Assembly: GCF_000960975.1 (NCBI RefSeq)
Contig: NZ_CP010803.1
Location: 1,154,001-1,218,000 of the forward strand
Reading direction: 5' to 3'
Origin: Martelella endophytica
Lineage (GTDB): Bacteria; Pseudomonadota; Alphaproteobacteria; Rhizobiales; Rhizobiaceae
DNA length: 64,000 nt
Positions 27,698-36,714 of the stretch are shown here, one piece after another (the first letter of the stretch is position 1; each line of letters opens with the position of its first letter). A program made the position numbers and the translations under genes. The notes below the pieces were generated by a model. That model ran no database searches. It saw nothing but the letters and a program-made list of their open reading frames with translations, and was not told where the DNA came from.

Positions 27698-29287
27698 ATG
27701 CGCGATCACCTGATTGCGGTCGATGTCGGCACGGCAAGCGTCCGCGCCGGGTTGTTCGACCGGGCGGGCGTCATGCTTGCCCGACAAACCCACCCGCTGA
27801 TGCTTCGCAGGCCCGCCGCCCGACGTGGCGAATATGCGTCCGAGGACATATGGCAGGCGACATGCGCTGCCGTGAAGGCGACAGTCGAGGCGTCCGGCAT
27901 TGGCGCAGACCGTGTCGCAGGCATCGCTTTCGGCGCAACCTGCTCGCTGGTTCTGCTCGACCGCGAAAGAAGACCGTTGCCGCTCGCAGCCGATGATGGT
28001 CATGTCTTCGATACCATCGCCTGGTTCGACCATCGCGCGGCGCAGGAAGCTGCGGAACTGACGGCAACAGGCGATCCGGCCGTCCGCCATTCCGGTGGAT
28101 CGGTCTCGCCCGAAATGCAGTTTCCGAAACTGCTCTGGCTGAAGCGCAACCGCCCCGAACTCTGGCAGCAAGCCGGCCTCGTCTTCGATCTCGCCGATTT
28201 CCTCACCTTCCGCGCCACCGGCAATGCCGCCCGCTCGCTGTCCACGCTGACGGCCAAGTGGTTCTACAGGCCGGACAGGAGCGATCCGGAACCTTCAGAC
28301 CTGATGCGGCAGGTGGGGCTTTGTGACCTAGCCGGAAAGGCGGGCTTTTCCGGCTCCGTCCTGTCTCCGGGAGAAACGGCCGGAACGCTGAATGCGGAGG
28401 CCGCAGCTGCGCTCGGCCTCGACACCACCGTGACCGTTGCCGCCGGGCTGATCGACGCCTATGCCGGCGCGCTCGGCGCCCTGCCGTCGCCAGAGGCCAA
28501 GGGGCCGGGCGATCTCGCGCTGATCGGCGGCACGTCGAGCTGCCTTGTCGGCTATGCGCACGAACCGGCCTTTGCAAGAAGCCTGTGGGGGCCATATTTC
28601 TCGGCGCTCTATTCCGGCCAGTGGCTGTTCGAGGCGGGCCAGTCGGCAACCGGCGGTCTGCTCAACCATCTGATCGAGGTTTCGAGCGCTGGCGGGATCG
28701 CGACGGAAGCCCGTCATGCCGAGGTGATTGCCCGCATCGGGGAGATGATTGCCGAAAATGGCGTCGGTTTCGCCGACGGTCTCGACATCCTGCCGGATTT
28801 CCACGGCAGCCGCTCGCCCTTTGCCGATCCGTCGCTGACGGGGATGATTGCGGGGCTCACGCTCGACAATTCCTTCGACGGCCTCTGCCGGCTCTACTGG
28901 CGCGCCTCCGTCGCCATCGCGCTCTCGCTTCGCCAGATCCTGACGCTTATGGAGGAGAATGGCCTGACGGTGGCGACGCTGCACCTTGCCGGTGGCCACC
29001 GTCGCAACCCGCTCCTGACCAAGCTCTACGCCGATGCAACGGGCCGATCGGTCGCGATCATGCCCGCGGAGGATGCCGTGCTGCTCGGCTCGGCGATCAA
29101 CGCCGCCTCCGCGGCCGGTCTCTTCGATGGTCTCGGTGCCGCCGCAGGCGCGATGCAGGGGGCGCCACGGGTGATCGCGCCGGACGCAGACCTTGCCGGC
29201 TACTACGATCGCCAGCTTTCCCGCCTCGAAATTCTCCAGCAATGCCGTGCCACCTTGCAAAATCTCGGGGTTGCGGACATGAACTGA
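27698..29287 (+). CDS. FGGY-family pentulose kinase, D-ribulokinase type
   Basis: ATP-dependent kinase of 529 residues with the N-terminal DVGTASVRAGLFD phosphate loop and a C-terminal LAGGHRRNPLL ATP-site block. Residues 81-85 read TCSLV, the signature reported to mark the D-ribulokinase branch (yeast YDR109c and human FGGY), in place of the MHG-type motif of xylulokinases such as the one at 42848. It should convert D-ribulose to D-ribulose 5-phosphate. Together with the polyol dehydrogenase this points to a pentitol (D-arabitol or ribitol) as one substrate of the operon. The assignment rests on the motif and needs an enzyme assay. Confidence 0.78.
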   Translation: MRDHLIAVDVGTASVRAGLFDRAGVMLARQTHPLMLRRPAARRGEYASEDIWQATCAAVKATVEASGIGADRVAGIAFGATCSLVLLDRERRPLPLAADDGHVFDTIAWFDHRAAQEAAELTATGDPAVRHSGGSVSPEMQFPKLLWLKRNRPELWQQAGLVFDLADFLTFRATGNAARSLSTLTAKWFYRPDRSDPEPSDLMRQVGLCDLAGKAGFSGSVLSPGETAGTLNAEAAAALGLDTTVTVAAGLIDAYAGALGALPSPEAKGPGDLALIGGTSSCLVGYAHEPAFARSLWGPYFSALYSGQWLFEAGQSATGGLLNHLIEVSSAGGIATEARHAEVIARIGEMIAENGVGFADGLDILPDFHGSRSPFADPSLTGMIAGLTLDNSFDGLCRLYWRASVAIALSLRQILTLMEENGLTVATLHLAGGHRRNPLLTKLYADATGRSVAIMPAEDAVLLGSAINAASAAGLFDGLGAAAGAMQGAPRVIAPDADLAGYYDRQLSRLEILQQCRATLQNLGVADMN

Positions 29288-29320
29288 CAAGGTGCCGATG
29301 CCGCCTTGAAAGGAATGCCG

Positions 29321-30433
29321 ATGACCGAGATCACCCCCGATTGGGCCGCCCTCCACATGAAGCGCGTCGCCCGCGCCGTCCAGAATCTGCCGGACATGTC
29401 CGGCGTCAGGCTGGCGATGAGCATGCATCTCGACATGAAGATGCTGCCGCTGGTGGAAGGCCTCCTGGGGCGCGGCGCCGAACTGTTCATCACCACCTGC
29501 AATCCGGCAACGGTGCGTGACGATGTCGTGGCCGCGATGCGTGCCGCCGGCGCCCGCGTGGAAGCCTGGAAGGACATGCCCGAGGCCGACTGGCAGGCCG
29601 CGATCGACGCCGGCGTCGACTGGCAGCCGACGCATCTCTCCGAAATGGGCTCGGACTACACCCACCGGCTGATGACCACCGGCCGGACGCTGCCCACCGT
29701 GAAGGCGGGTCTGGAGGCGACCGGCTCCGGCATCAACCGGCTGCAGGGCGATCTGCCGCCATGGCCGATCTTCAACTGGGACGATCTGCCGGTGAAGGAA
29801 GGGCTTCATAACCGCCACATGGTCGGTCTCACCACCTGGAACGCCTTCTTCACGCGCACGCTGCTGAGCCTGCACGAAAAGAACGTGCTGGTCGTCGGCT
29901 ACGGCTCTGTCGGCCAGGGCCTTGCCGCGAGTGCACGCGCCTTCGGTGGCACGGTGATGGTGGCCGAGGTCGATCCCGCCCGGCTGCTGCAGGCCCGCTA
30001 TGACGGCTGGCAGGCCGGGACGGTCGAGGAACTGGCGCCGCGCGCAGACGTGATCGTCACGGGGACCGGCGCCCATCATGTGGTGCCGTTCGGCGTGATC
30101 GCGGGGCTGAAGGATGGCTGCTTCCTGCTAAATGCCGGCCATCGCATCGATGAAATCGAGCTTGCTCCGCTCCTGGAGCGCCCGGCCTCGCAATCTTTGC
30201 CGGCCGTCACCAGCTACACTCTCGCCTCCGGCAACACGGTGCATCTCTTCGTCGGCGGCACCATGGCCAATCTGACGGGCGGCGAGGGCGACAGCCTCAA
30301 CGCCTTCGACATGACGCTGGCGGCGATGGCGGAAGGCATCGGCCATATTGTTGGCGCTGGCGAACAGGTCACCCCCGGCGTTCACCTTCTGCCCCGCAAG
30401 GTGTGGGAACGCGCCTGCCCGGACCCGGCTTGA
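29321..30433 (+). CDS. S-adenosylhomocysteine hydrolase-like protein of unknown substrate
   Basis: A 370-residue protein clearly related to adenosylhomocysteinase but shorter than that family (about 430-470). Kept: the CNP motif at 60-62 (compare CNPLSTQDD), the NAD-binding GYGSVGQG at 193-200 followed by a D/E-x-D-P strand, and the NAGH segment near 273-276. Changed: the family's K-F-D-N catalytic stretch is not evident; the matching place reads G-L-H-N near 161-164. It is thus NAD-binding but probably does not hydrolyse S-adenosylhomocysteine. It ends the polyol operon, 33 bases after the kinase, so a role in sugar or nucleoside metabolism is possible. Start at 29321 follows AAAGGA by six bases; an ATG at 29315 is too close to it. 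Confidence 0.75.
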   Translation: MTEITPDWAALHMKRVARAVQNLPDMSGVRLAMSMHLDMKMLPLVEGLLGRGAELFITTCNPATVRDDVVAAMRAAGARVEAWKDMPEADWQAAIDAGVDWQPTHLSEMGSDYTHRLMTTGRTLPTVKAGLEATGSGINRLQGDLPPWPIFNWDDLPVKEGLHNRHMVGLTTWNAFFTRTLLSLHEKNVLVVGYGSVGQGLAASARAFGGTVMVAEVDPARLLQARYDGWQAGTVEELAPRADVIVTGTGAHHVVPFGVIAGLKDGCFLLNAGHRIDEIELAPLLERPASQSLPAVTSYTLASGNTVHLFVGGTMANLTGGEGDSLNAFDMTLAAMAEGIGHIVGAGEQVTPGVHLLPRKVWERACPDPA

Positions 30434-30484
30434 GGTTTCGGGAGCTGCGGCAGAACAATCTTTGACTTAACGGCGATCGCATAT

Positions 30485-30650
30485 GGCTCGCCGCAAAGCC
30501 CCCATATATTCTCGCCCCCGGAGGGGAGAGATGCCCCGAAAGGGGCAGTGAGGGTCGAGTCTATCCACGCGAACGCCCTCGAAAACGGAAATGCTGCATC
30601 ACCCTCACTGTCGCTTTCGCGACATCTCTCCCGCAAGCGGGAGAGATGGT
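30485..30650. repeat. RIME-like intergenic mosaic element, copy B
   Basis: Fills most of the 333-base gap between the polyol operon and the convergent DeoR gene. Contains GCCCC-GAAA-GGGGC (30533-30546), CAGTGAGGG answered by CCCTCACTG, GTCGC-TTTC-GCGAC, and an outer stem CTCTCCCGC-AA-GCGGGAGAG near 30627-30646. The left end (GCCGCAAAGCCCC...TTCTCGCCCC) matches the reverse complement of the right end of copy A at 13085-13240, so the copies are in inverted orientation. Confidence 0.75.
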
Positions 30651-30766
30651 TTTGGAGCAAGCGGCATGGCTTATATGAAATTCGCCTGCCTGAAGGAGAA
30701 AGGCCAAAGCGGGCGAGGCTGCGTAAACGTCCGGCGTTCCAAGTGAGTGGCGGGGCTAAACGGCCT

Positions 30767-31561
30767 CTACTCTTCTTCGCCTTCCAGCACGCCGGGCTTC
30801 GTCTTCGGATAGAGCACCTCGATGCCCTCAGCCTCGATCAGCCTGGCGAAGTCGCCTTCGGGGGGACCGTCGAGCACCAGCAGGTCGGCGTCGGAAAGGC
30901 GGCCGCGCTGGGCCGGGGCCGGGCGGCCGAACTTGGAGCGGTCGGCGACAAGGATCGACTTGCGGCAGCTCTTGCGGATGGCCTCTCGGGCCAGCGTCTC
31001 GGTCTGGTCGAAATCGACGAGCACGCCGTCCGGCTCGATGCCGGCAACGCCATAGATGCCGAAATCGGCGCGGTAGCCGGAAAACATCTCCTCCGCCGCA
31101 TGGCCGAGCAGGTCGCGATCCGGCAGCCGAACCATGCCGCCCGGAAGGAAGATCCGGTTGGAGGCGTTGGCCGACAGCGCCATGGCGACATTGAGATTGT
31201 TGGTGACGACGGTGAGGTCCTCGTGATCGGCAAGGGCCGCGGCCACCAGTTCCGGCGTCGTTCCGATCGAAAACATCAGCGAGGCGCGGTCGGGGATCAG
31301 GCTTGCCACCAGCGCCCCGATGCGCCGCTTGGCGGCGGGGTTGGCAAGCCGGCGCGTGTCATAGGGCAGGTTGACGCCGGCACCTATCCGCTCGACGCCG
31401 CCATGGCTGCGGCGCAGCATGTTGGCGCGGCAGAGCACATTGACGTCCCGGCGGATGGTCTGCGGGGTCACCGAGAAATGATCCGAGAGCGTTTCGATGC
31501 TCATTGCGCCATTTTCGTCGACCATGGCGATGATTTTGGACTGGCGGGGCGAGATGTTCAT
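30767..31561 (-). CDS. DeoR-family transcriptional regulator
   Basis: A 264-residue DeoR/GlpR-type repressor: N-terminal helix-turn-helix (SIETLSDHFSVTPQTIRRDVNVL, about 21-43) and a C-terminal sugar-phosphate-binding domain with the family blocks SLMFSIGTTPELVA and VTNNLNVA. The start at 31561 gives the normal family length; the same frame stays open to 32524 opposite the UDP-glucose dehydrogenase gene, but that is an overlap artefact. It lies convergent to the polyol operon and divergent from ugd; it likely senses a sugar phosphate made by the operon's kinase and represses smoE-onward transcription. Confidence 0.85.
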   Translation of the reverse strand: MNISPRQSKIIAMVDENGAMSIETLSDHFSVTPQTIRRDVNVLCRANMLRRSHGGVERIGAGVNLPYDTRRLANPAAKRRIGALVASLIPDRASLMFSIGTTPELVAAALADHEDLTVVTNNLNVAMALSANASNRIFLPGGMVRLPDRDLLGHAAEEMFSGYRADFGIYGVAGIEPDGVLVDFDQTETLAREAIRKSCRKSILVADRSKFGRPAPAQRGRLSDADLLVLDGPPEGDFARLIEAEGIEVLYPKTKPGVLEGEEE

Positions 31562-31628
31562 TTGCGCTTTCGGTCTCTGTTCTTCCGAACGCGAAAATCT
31601 TCGCCGGCCGTGACATCCGTTTGAAGGA

Positions 31629-31683
31629 CATGTGACGGAGTGATGAAGTTTGCGGCATCTGCATAAAGCGTGTCCGTCACATG
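31629..31683. promoter_or_regulatory. Inverted repeat in the DeoR-ugd divergent promoter region
   Basis: CATGTGACGGA (31629-31639) and TCCGTCACATG (31673-31683) are perfect 11-bp inverted copies 33 bases apart in the 240-base divergent gap. They could be two operator half-sites, or two separate sites allowing looping, for DeoR autoregulation. Confidence 0.45.
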
Positions 31684-31801
31684 ACGGCAATTTTTCATTG
31701 CTATGCACGGGAAGGTCGAATGCGCTAGTAAAGAGGCCATACGTCCAGGCGGTGCTCAAGCCGTCCGAAAACCAGCGAACCAGAAGTGCCGGAAAAAGCC
31801 C

Positions 31802-32968
31802 ATGAAGATTGCCGTTGCCGGACTCGGATATGTCGGATTGTCGCTCGCCGTGCTGCTGGCGCAGAAACACGAGGTCGTGGCGGTCGATGTCGCCGAAAGA
31901 CGGGTGAACAGCGTCAATGATCGCAAGAGCCCGATCATCGATGAGGAGATCGAGGACTATCTGGCGCATCGCCCGCTCAATCTGCGGGCAACGACGATGC
32001 CGGCGGAGGCCTATGAGGGCGCGGCCTTCGTGATCGTCGCCACGCCGACGAACTATGACCCGGCGACCACTTATTTCGACACCTCGTCCGTGGAGGCGGT
32101 GGTCGCAGCGGTGCAGGCGGTAAACCCTGAAGCCGTCATCGTCATCAAGTCCACCATCCCTGTTGGCTACGTCATGTCGCTCAGGGAAAAATTCGCAACC
32201 GACAGGATCATTTTCTCGCCGGAATTCCTGCGGGAGGGCCGCGCGCTCTATGACAACCTTCATCCCTCGCGCATCATCGTCGGGGAACGCTCCGAACGCG
32301 CCGAGCGTTTTGCCGGCCTGCTGCTTGAGGGCGCGGTGAAGTCCGATGTGCCGGTGCTCTACACCGATCCGTCGGAGGCGGAGGCGGTGAAGCTCTTCGC
32401 CAACACCTATCTCGCCATGCGCGTTGCCTATTTCAACGAACTCGACAGCTATGCGATGGCCCATGGCCTCGACACGCGCCAGATCATCGACGGTGTCGGC
32501 CTCGATCCGCGCATCGGCAACCACTACAACAACCCGTCCTTCGGCTATGGCGGCTATTGCCTGCCGAAGGATACGCGGCAGCTGCTGGCAAACTATGCAG
32601 AGGTGCCGCAGAACCTGATCCGCGCCATCGTCGATGCCAATACCACGCGCAAGGATTTCATCGCCGAGCGGATCGTGGCCATGGCGCCGCGCACGGTCGG
32701 CATCTACCGGCTGGTGATGAAGGCGGGCTCCGACAATTTCCGCGATTCTTCCGTGCAGGGGATCATGAAGCGGATCAAGGCCAAGGGCATCGAGATCATC
32801 GTCTACGAGCCGACGCTCGATGCGCCCGATTTCTTCCGCTCCGAAGTGGTCGCCGACCTCGATGACTTCAAGCGCCGCGCCGACGTCATCGTCGCCAACC
32901 GGCTGTCGCCGGACATCCGGGATGTCGCAGACAAGGTCTTCACCCGCGATCTTTTCGGCGCCGACTGA
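31802..32968 (+). CDS. ugd: UDP-glucose 6-dehydrogenase
   Basis: A 388-residue enzyme of the short UDP-glucose/GDP-mannose dehydrogenase class, the length of E. coli Ugd. N-terminal [13 protein letters not shown]-binding loop (about 7-16), SPEFLREG block, and the catalytic cysteine C253 in [14 protein letters not shown]. It makes UDP-glucuronate from UDP-glucose with two NAD, feeding exopolysaccharide, LPS or capsule synthesis. It stands alone here, divergent from the DeoR gene and convergent with an SDR gene, so it is not in an obvious glycan operon. Confidence 0.88.
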   Translation: MKIAVAGLGYVGLSLAVLLAQKHEVVAVDVAERRVNSVNDRKSPIIDEEIEDYLAHRPLNLRATTMPAEAYEGAAFVIVATPTNYDPATTYFDTSSVEAVVAAVQAVNPEAVIVIKSTIPVGYVMSLREKFATDRIIFSPEFLREGRALYDNLHPSRIIVGERSERAERFAGLLLEGAVKSDVPVLYTDPSEAEAVKLFANTYLAMRVAYFNELDSYAMAHGLDTRQIIDGVGLDPRIGNHYNNPSFGYGGYCLPKDTRQLLANYAEVPQNLIRAIVDANTTRKDFIAERIVAMAPRTVGIYRLVMKAGSDNFRDSSVQGIMKRIKAKGIEIIVYEPTLDAPDFFRSEVVADLDDFKRRADVIVANRLSPDIRDVADKVFTRDLFGAD

Positions 32969-32975
32969 TACGGAC

Positions 32976-33731
32976 TTACTGCATCACCCAGCCGCCATCG
33001 ACATTGAGGTTCTGGCCGGTGATGAAGCCGGCTTTTTCCGAGATCAGGAACAGGATGGCATTGGCGATGTCCGCCGGTGCGCCGCGGCGCTTGATCGCCT
33101 GGCTTTCGAGAATGCGGCGCTGGTAACCTTCCTGGTCGGGATGGATCTTCTCGGCATCCGTCGGAAAGGCGCCGGGCGAGATCGCATTGGCGGTGATCCC
33201 CCACTTGCCGAATTCGCGGGCCCAGCCGCGGGTGAGGCCGATGAGCGCGCCCTTGGACTGGATATAGGGCGTCAGGTTCTCCCAGCCGCCGGTAAAGGTG
33301 ATCGAGGCCATGTTGAGGATCCGGCCGAAACCTTTTTCCCGCATCCCCGGCAAGGCCATCATCACGCAGACGATGCCGGCCTCGACATTGACGGCATGGA
33401 TTCTGGCCTGCTCTTCCAGCGAATACTGCTCGAAGGGTTTTGACGGGTAGATCGCGGCATTGTTGATGACGGTGTCGATTCCGCCTCCGGCGAGGAGATT
33501 CGAGATCGCATCCTGCAGCGCCGGCTTGTCGGTGAGGTCGACATCGGTGATGCTCAGCCGGTCCGAAAGGCCCTGTTCGGCTGCAGCACTCGTCAATGCC
33601 GAAATCTTCTGCGGGTCGTGATCGATCGCCAGCACCTGCGCGCCGGCTGCCAGCAGCGAAAGCGTCGTGGCAAGCCCGAGCCCGCCTGCCGCACCCGTAT
33701 AAAGAATGCGGCGTCCTTCGAATTCATTCAT
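32976..33731 (-). CDS. Short-chain dehydrogenase/reductase
   Basis: SDR of 251 residues with TGAAGGLG (12-19), NNAA (90-93), S143, Y156 and K160 (Y-I-Q-S-K), and the C-terminal G-x-N-L-N-V-D-G-G-W. The acidic residue after beta-2 (AIDHD) suggests NAD. The start at 33731 has AGGGAGGAC seven bases upstream. It is convergent with ugd (seven bases apart) and its promoter side abuts the 268-bp inverted-repeat element. Substrate unknown. Confidence 0.83.
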   Translation of the reverse strand: MNEFEGRRILYTGAAGGLGLATTLSLLAAGAQVLAIDHDPQKISALTSAAAEQGLSDRLSITDVDLTDKPALQDAISNLLAGGGIDTVINNAAIYPSKPFEQYSLEEQARIHAVNVEAGIVCVMMALPGMREKGFGRILNMASITFTGGWENLTPYIQSKGALIGLTRGWAREFGKWGITANAISPGAFPTDAEKIHPDQEGYQRRILESQAIKRRGAPADIANAILFLISEKAGFITGQNLNVDGGWVMQ

Positions 33732-33754
33732 ATCCGTCCTCCCTGCTGCAAACA

Positions 33755-34022
33755 CTAGAGCCCTTCAGGCTTAAATGGAATCTGTTCTGTTTGCCCAAAC
33801 CGGTCATTCCACGCGAAGAAGCCCGCGCGGCATAGCCATAGCGAAGGGCTTCGACAAAGTGGAGGGCCGGTTTCGGCAAACCCGATGGGCGGCATGAATT
33901 TGCGCCATTGCCGGCGGTCTTCGGCTTGGACATAGCTACGGCTATGCCCTGCGCCAAAGCCCTTGGTCCTGGCGCAAATTCCTTGCCGCAGAACGCTTCC
34001 ATTTAAGCCTGAAGGGCTCTAG
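33755..34022. mobile_element. 268-bp element with perfect 26-bp terminal inverted repeats (MITE-like)
   Basis: The two ends (33755-33780 and 33997-34022) are perfect inverted copies over 26 bases, each beginning CTAGAGCCCTTCAGG. Inside, GAATTTGCGCCA (33896-33907) is answered by TGGCGCAAATTC (33970-33981), and shorter palindromes around GGCATAGCC/GGCTATGCC occur. It encodes no protein. Both ends contain CTAG, which might be the duplicated target or part of the end. It lies in the gap between the SDR and GntR genes. Further right, GCGCAATTCC (from 34022) and GGAATGGCGC make another imperfect pair. The rest of the 412-base gap shows nothing else. Confidence 0.65.
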
Positions 34023-34143
34023 CGCAATTCCAGGTGAAGTGGATAGCGGCTCACCGTTCGGAATGGCGCAATAGCAAAAACATGGAACGTTGCGCAGAAG
34101 AGCGGACGCGCTCCAGCGCAGAACAAGGACGCTGCCAAGCGGA

Positions 34144-34866
34144 TTACTTCAGCAGCACGTCGGTGCGCACCTGGAAGCGGGCGGGATCGTAGATGGCCTG
34201 GGAGATTTCGACGAGTTCGTCATTGTGGCTGAAGAGATCGGCATCGATGCGCAGAACGGGTGCGTCGGGTGACAGGCCGATGGCGTCGGCGGCGATCGCC
34301 GGACAGGCAATCGCGTTGACGCTCTGGGAAACGCGCAGCACGGGACGGCTGAACATTTCCTCGATCAGGTTATAGACCGAGCCGATCGAATGACGCGACA
34401 GCGAAGGCTCTATACCGGCATAGGGGCCGGAAACGAACATGCGGCTCCAGTTGAACGGCCGCAGCCGTCCGGGGATACGGCGCACGCCGATCACCTCCAG
34501 CCAGTAGCCGGTCGGGCTTTCGCGCCCGCCAAGCGCCGGGTCGGCATGGTTTTCCACATGGCGGGACGACCAGACCTCGAGTACCGTTTCGCGCGTGACG
34601 CGCATCAATTCCGGCAGGCCGTTTGTCGCCATCCGGAAATGCTGCTGCGGCGTCTGAGATGCGACGATGGTACCGACGCGCTTGCGCCGGGCCACAAGGC
34701 CTTCCGATTCGAGCTCGCTCAGCGCCCGTCTGAGGGTCGTGCGGCTGACGCCGCGTTCGGCGGCGAACTCCACCTCCGGTGGCAACCGGTCGCCGACGCG
34801 CAGCCGGCCGGAGACGATTTCATCGCGCAAAGAACGGGTTAGCTGTTTGTGTCTCGGTGCGCTCAT
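34144..34866 (-). CDS. GntR-family (HutC/UTRA type) transcriptional regulator
   Basis: A 240-residue regulator: winged-helix N-terminus (LRDEIVSGRLRVGDRLPPEVEFAAERGVSRTTLRRAL) and a UTRA ligand-binding domain from about residue 80. It is the last gene of the hydantoinase/TRAP operon; its ATG overlaps the stop of the TRAP large permease by four bases. Being co-transcribed with the genes it probably controls, it is likely an autoregulator that senses the transported substrate. Confidence 0.85.
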   Translation of the reverse strand: MSAPRHKQLTRSLRDEIVSGRLRVGDRLPPEVEFAAERGVSRTTLRRALSELESEGLVARRKRVGTIVASQTPQQHFRMATNGLPELMRVTRETVLEVWSSRHVENHADPALGGRESPTGYWLEVIGVRRIPGRLRPFNWSRMFVSGPYAGIEPSLSRHSIGSVYNLIEEMFSRPVLRVSQSVNAIACPAIAADAIGLSPDAPVLRIDADLFSHNDELVEISQAIYDPARFQVRTDVLLK

Positions 34867-36164
34867 TGCATCTTTCCCGGCAACCATAGAACAATCTGGG
34901 GAAACGCCGTCAACAAGAGGGCGAACCCGACGAGTATCAGGAAAAACGGGGCGACAGCGCGCACCAGGTTTCCGACGGGCTCGCCGGTCTGCGCCTGTAT
35001 GACGAACAGGTTGAAACCGACCGGCGGCGTGATTTGCGATATTTCTACCGCAACTACAACAAAAACGCCAAACCAAATCGGATCAAAACCTGCAGATGTA
35101 ACCAAAGGTAGTGTGATCGGCAGTGTCATGACGATGATCGACGTCCCGTCGAGAAACATGCCGACGATGATGTAGAACACCAGAAGCATGGCGATCAGCG
35201 CAAAGGGCGCGAGTTGGAGCGCTGCGATCCAGCCGGCGATCGCCCGCGGCAGGCCGAGGAATCCGAGTGCTGCGTTCAGCAGGGCGGCGCCCAGCAGGAT
35301 AAGGCCCATCATCGCGCTGGTGCGGGCCGCGCTGCGCCCGGCGCTTGCAAGGTTCGCAAGCGACAGTTCGCGCCGGAGCGCTGCAAGGATGATGGCGCCG
35401 AGCACGCCGACAGAGGCAAGTTCCGTCGGGCTTGCAAGGCCGAAATAGAGCGCGCCCATGATACCGAAGATCAGCGCCGCCATCGGCGCGATTTCGAGGA
35501 GCCCGCGCCAGCGTTGCCGCCAGCTGTAGACGATGCTCTCGCCGTGGCCTCCGGCGATCGTGTGGGCGGTGGCGATATAGAGGCTGTAGCAGGTGGCGAG
35601 CAGAAGCCCGGGGATGATGCCGGCGATGAACAGGCGCAGGATGCTCTGTTCGGCAACCACGCCATAGATGATCATGATGATCGAGGGCGGGATCAGGAAG
35701 CCGAGCGTGCCGGCGCCGGCGAGCGAGCCGATCGACAGGCGCCGGTCGTAGCCGTGGCGCTGCAGTTCGGGCAGGGTTACGCGGCCGACGATGGCGGTGG
35801 TGGCGGCCGATGAACCGGAGACCGCGGCAAAAAGCGTCGAGCCCGCGACATTGACGTGGACGAGACCGCCCGGAAGCCGGCTGACCCACGGCGCAAGGCC
35901 CGAAAACAGCGACCGTCCGAGCTTCGCCTTGACCAGGATGTCGCTCATCAGGATGAACAGCGGCAGCGCCAGCAGTTCCTGCGCCGTGCCGGCCTGCCAC
36001 ATCAGCTTTCCGGCGAAGGCTTCGAGCGGAATGTTGGGCTTGTAGACCGCAAGCAGGATATAGCCGACGCCGAACAGCGAAAGGCCGATCCAGAGCGAGC
36101 CTGCAAGCAGGATGGCGAACAGAAAGAGCGTGACCAGCCCGATCTCAACCATCTGTGGCGTCAC
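34863..36164 (-). CDS. TRAP transporter large permease (DctM type)
   Basis: A 433-residue membrane protein with about 12 hydrophobic segments; the DctM family blocks PxxIIMIIYGVVAEQS and ITPPVGFNLFVIQA are present. It forms the sodium- or proton-driven channel of a TRAP importer with the small permease and binding protein encoded next to it. It overlaps the small-permease gene by 20 bases and the GntR gene by four. Confidence 0.88.
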   Translation of the reverse strand: MTPQMVEIGLVTLFLFAILLAGSLWIGLSLFGVGYILLAVYKPNIPLEAFAGKLMWQAGTAQELLALPLFILMSDILVKAKLGRSLFSGLAPWVSRLPGGLVHVNVAGSTLFAAVSGSSAATTAIVGRVTLPELQRHGYDRRLSIGSLAGAGTLGFLIPPSIIMIIYGVVAEQSILRLFIAGIIPGLLLATCYSLYIATAHTIAGGHGESIVYSWRQRWRGLLEIAPMAALIFGIMGALYFGLASPTELASVGVLGAIILAALRRELSLANLASAGRSAARTSAMMGLILLGAALLNAALGFLGLPRAIAGWIAALQLAPFALIAMLLVFYIIVGMFLDGTSIIVMTLPITLPLVTSAGFDPIWFGVFVVVAVEISQITPPVGFNLFVIQAQTGEPVGNLVRAVAPFFLILVGFALLLTAFPQIVLWLPGKMQ

Positions 36165-36663
36165 TTTCGCGGGGGAGTTCGGGGGGCTCGCCGATCAACA
36201 GGCGGAGCAGGCGGGCCAGAAGCGCGAGGATGAACTCGGCCGCGCCGATCACCGCGAGCGCCTGCGGAATGGCAAGCGGCGTCGCGATATAGCTCGACTG
36301 GCGCAGTCCGCTTGTCAGCGAGGAACGGAAGATGGTGAAGAAGGCCTCGAACATCAGTGCGGCGAAGACCAGTCCGACGAGCGTGGCGGCGATGTCGGCG
36401 TAGCGGCCGATCAACGGCCGGGAGAGGAGGAAGCCGACGCGAACCTGCGTGCCGTGTCGAAGCGCCGGTCCGAAGCCGAGCAGGAAGACGCCGCACATGG
36501 CAAAGGCCGAATATTCCCAGGAGAAGGCAAGGCTTGTCCGCAGGAACCCACGGCTGAAGATCTCCGCGAGCATCAGCGCGCAGAACCCGTAGAGCAGGAC
36601 CATGGCGACGGTTTCGGAAAGACGTGCCGTGCGGTCGGTGAATGTCAGAAAGGAGCGGACCAT
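36145..36663 (-). CDS. TRAP transporter small permease (DctQ type)
   Basis: A 172-residue protein with four hydrophobic segments and the DctQ-type E-x-x-x-R...W-E-Y block near residues 40-60. It pairs with the large permease, whose start lies inside its last codons. Start at 36663 has GGAGGAA close upstream. Confidence 0.83.
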   Translation of the reverse strand: MVRSFLTFTDRTARLSETVAMVLLYGFCALMLAEIFSRGFLRTSLAFSWEYSAFAMCGVFLLGFGPALRHGTQVRVGFLLSRPLIGRYADIAATLVGLVFAALMFEAFFTIFRSSLTSGLRQSSYIATPLAIPQALAVIGAAEFILALLARLLRLLIGEPPELPRESDATDG

Positions 36664-36714
36664 CGCGTTCCTCCAGATGCGCCGACGCTCGCCGGCGCAT
36701 CGCGGTGCTCGTCG

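Noticed and set aside
28328..30079. Open frame of over 500 codons on the minus strand opposite the kinase and SAHH-like genes
   Set aside because: Same effect: it is an antisense shadow, rich in Arg/Gly/His with no recognisable domain.
31562..32524. N-terminal extension of the DeoR frame by about 320 codons
   Set aside because: It reads antisense through ugd and adds low-complexity sequence; the family N-terminus (helix-turn-helix) begins at 31561.
33755..34022. Complete insertion sequence
   Set aside because: The interval is only 268 bases and has no transposase frame; at most it is a non-autonomous element.
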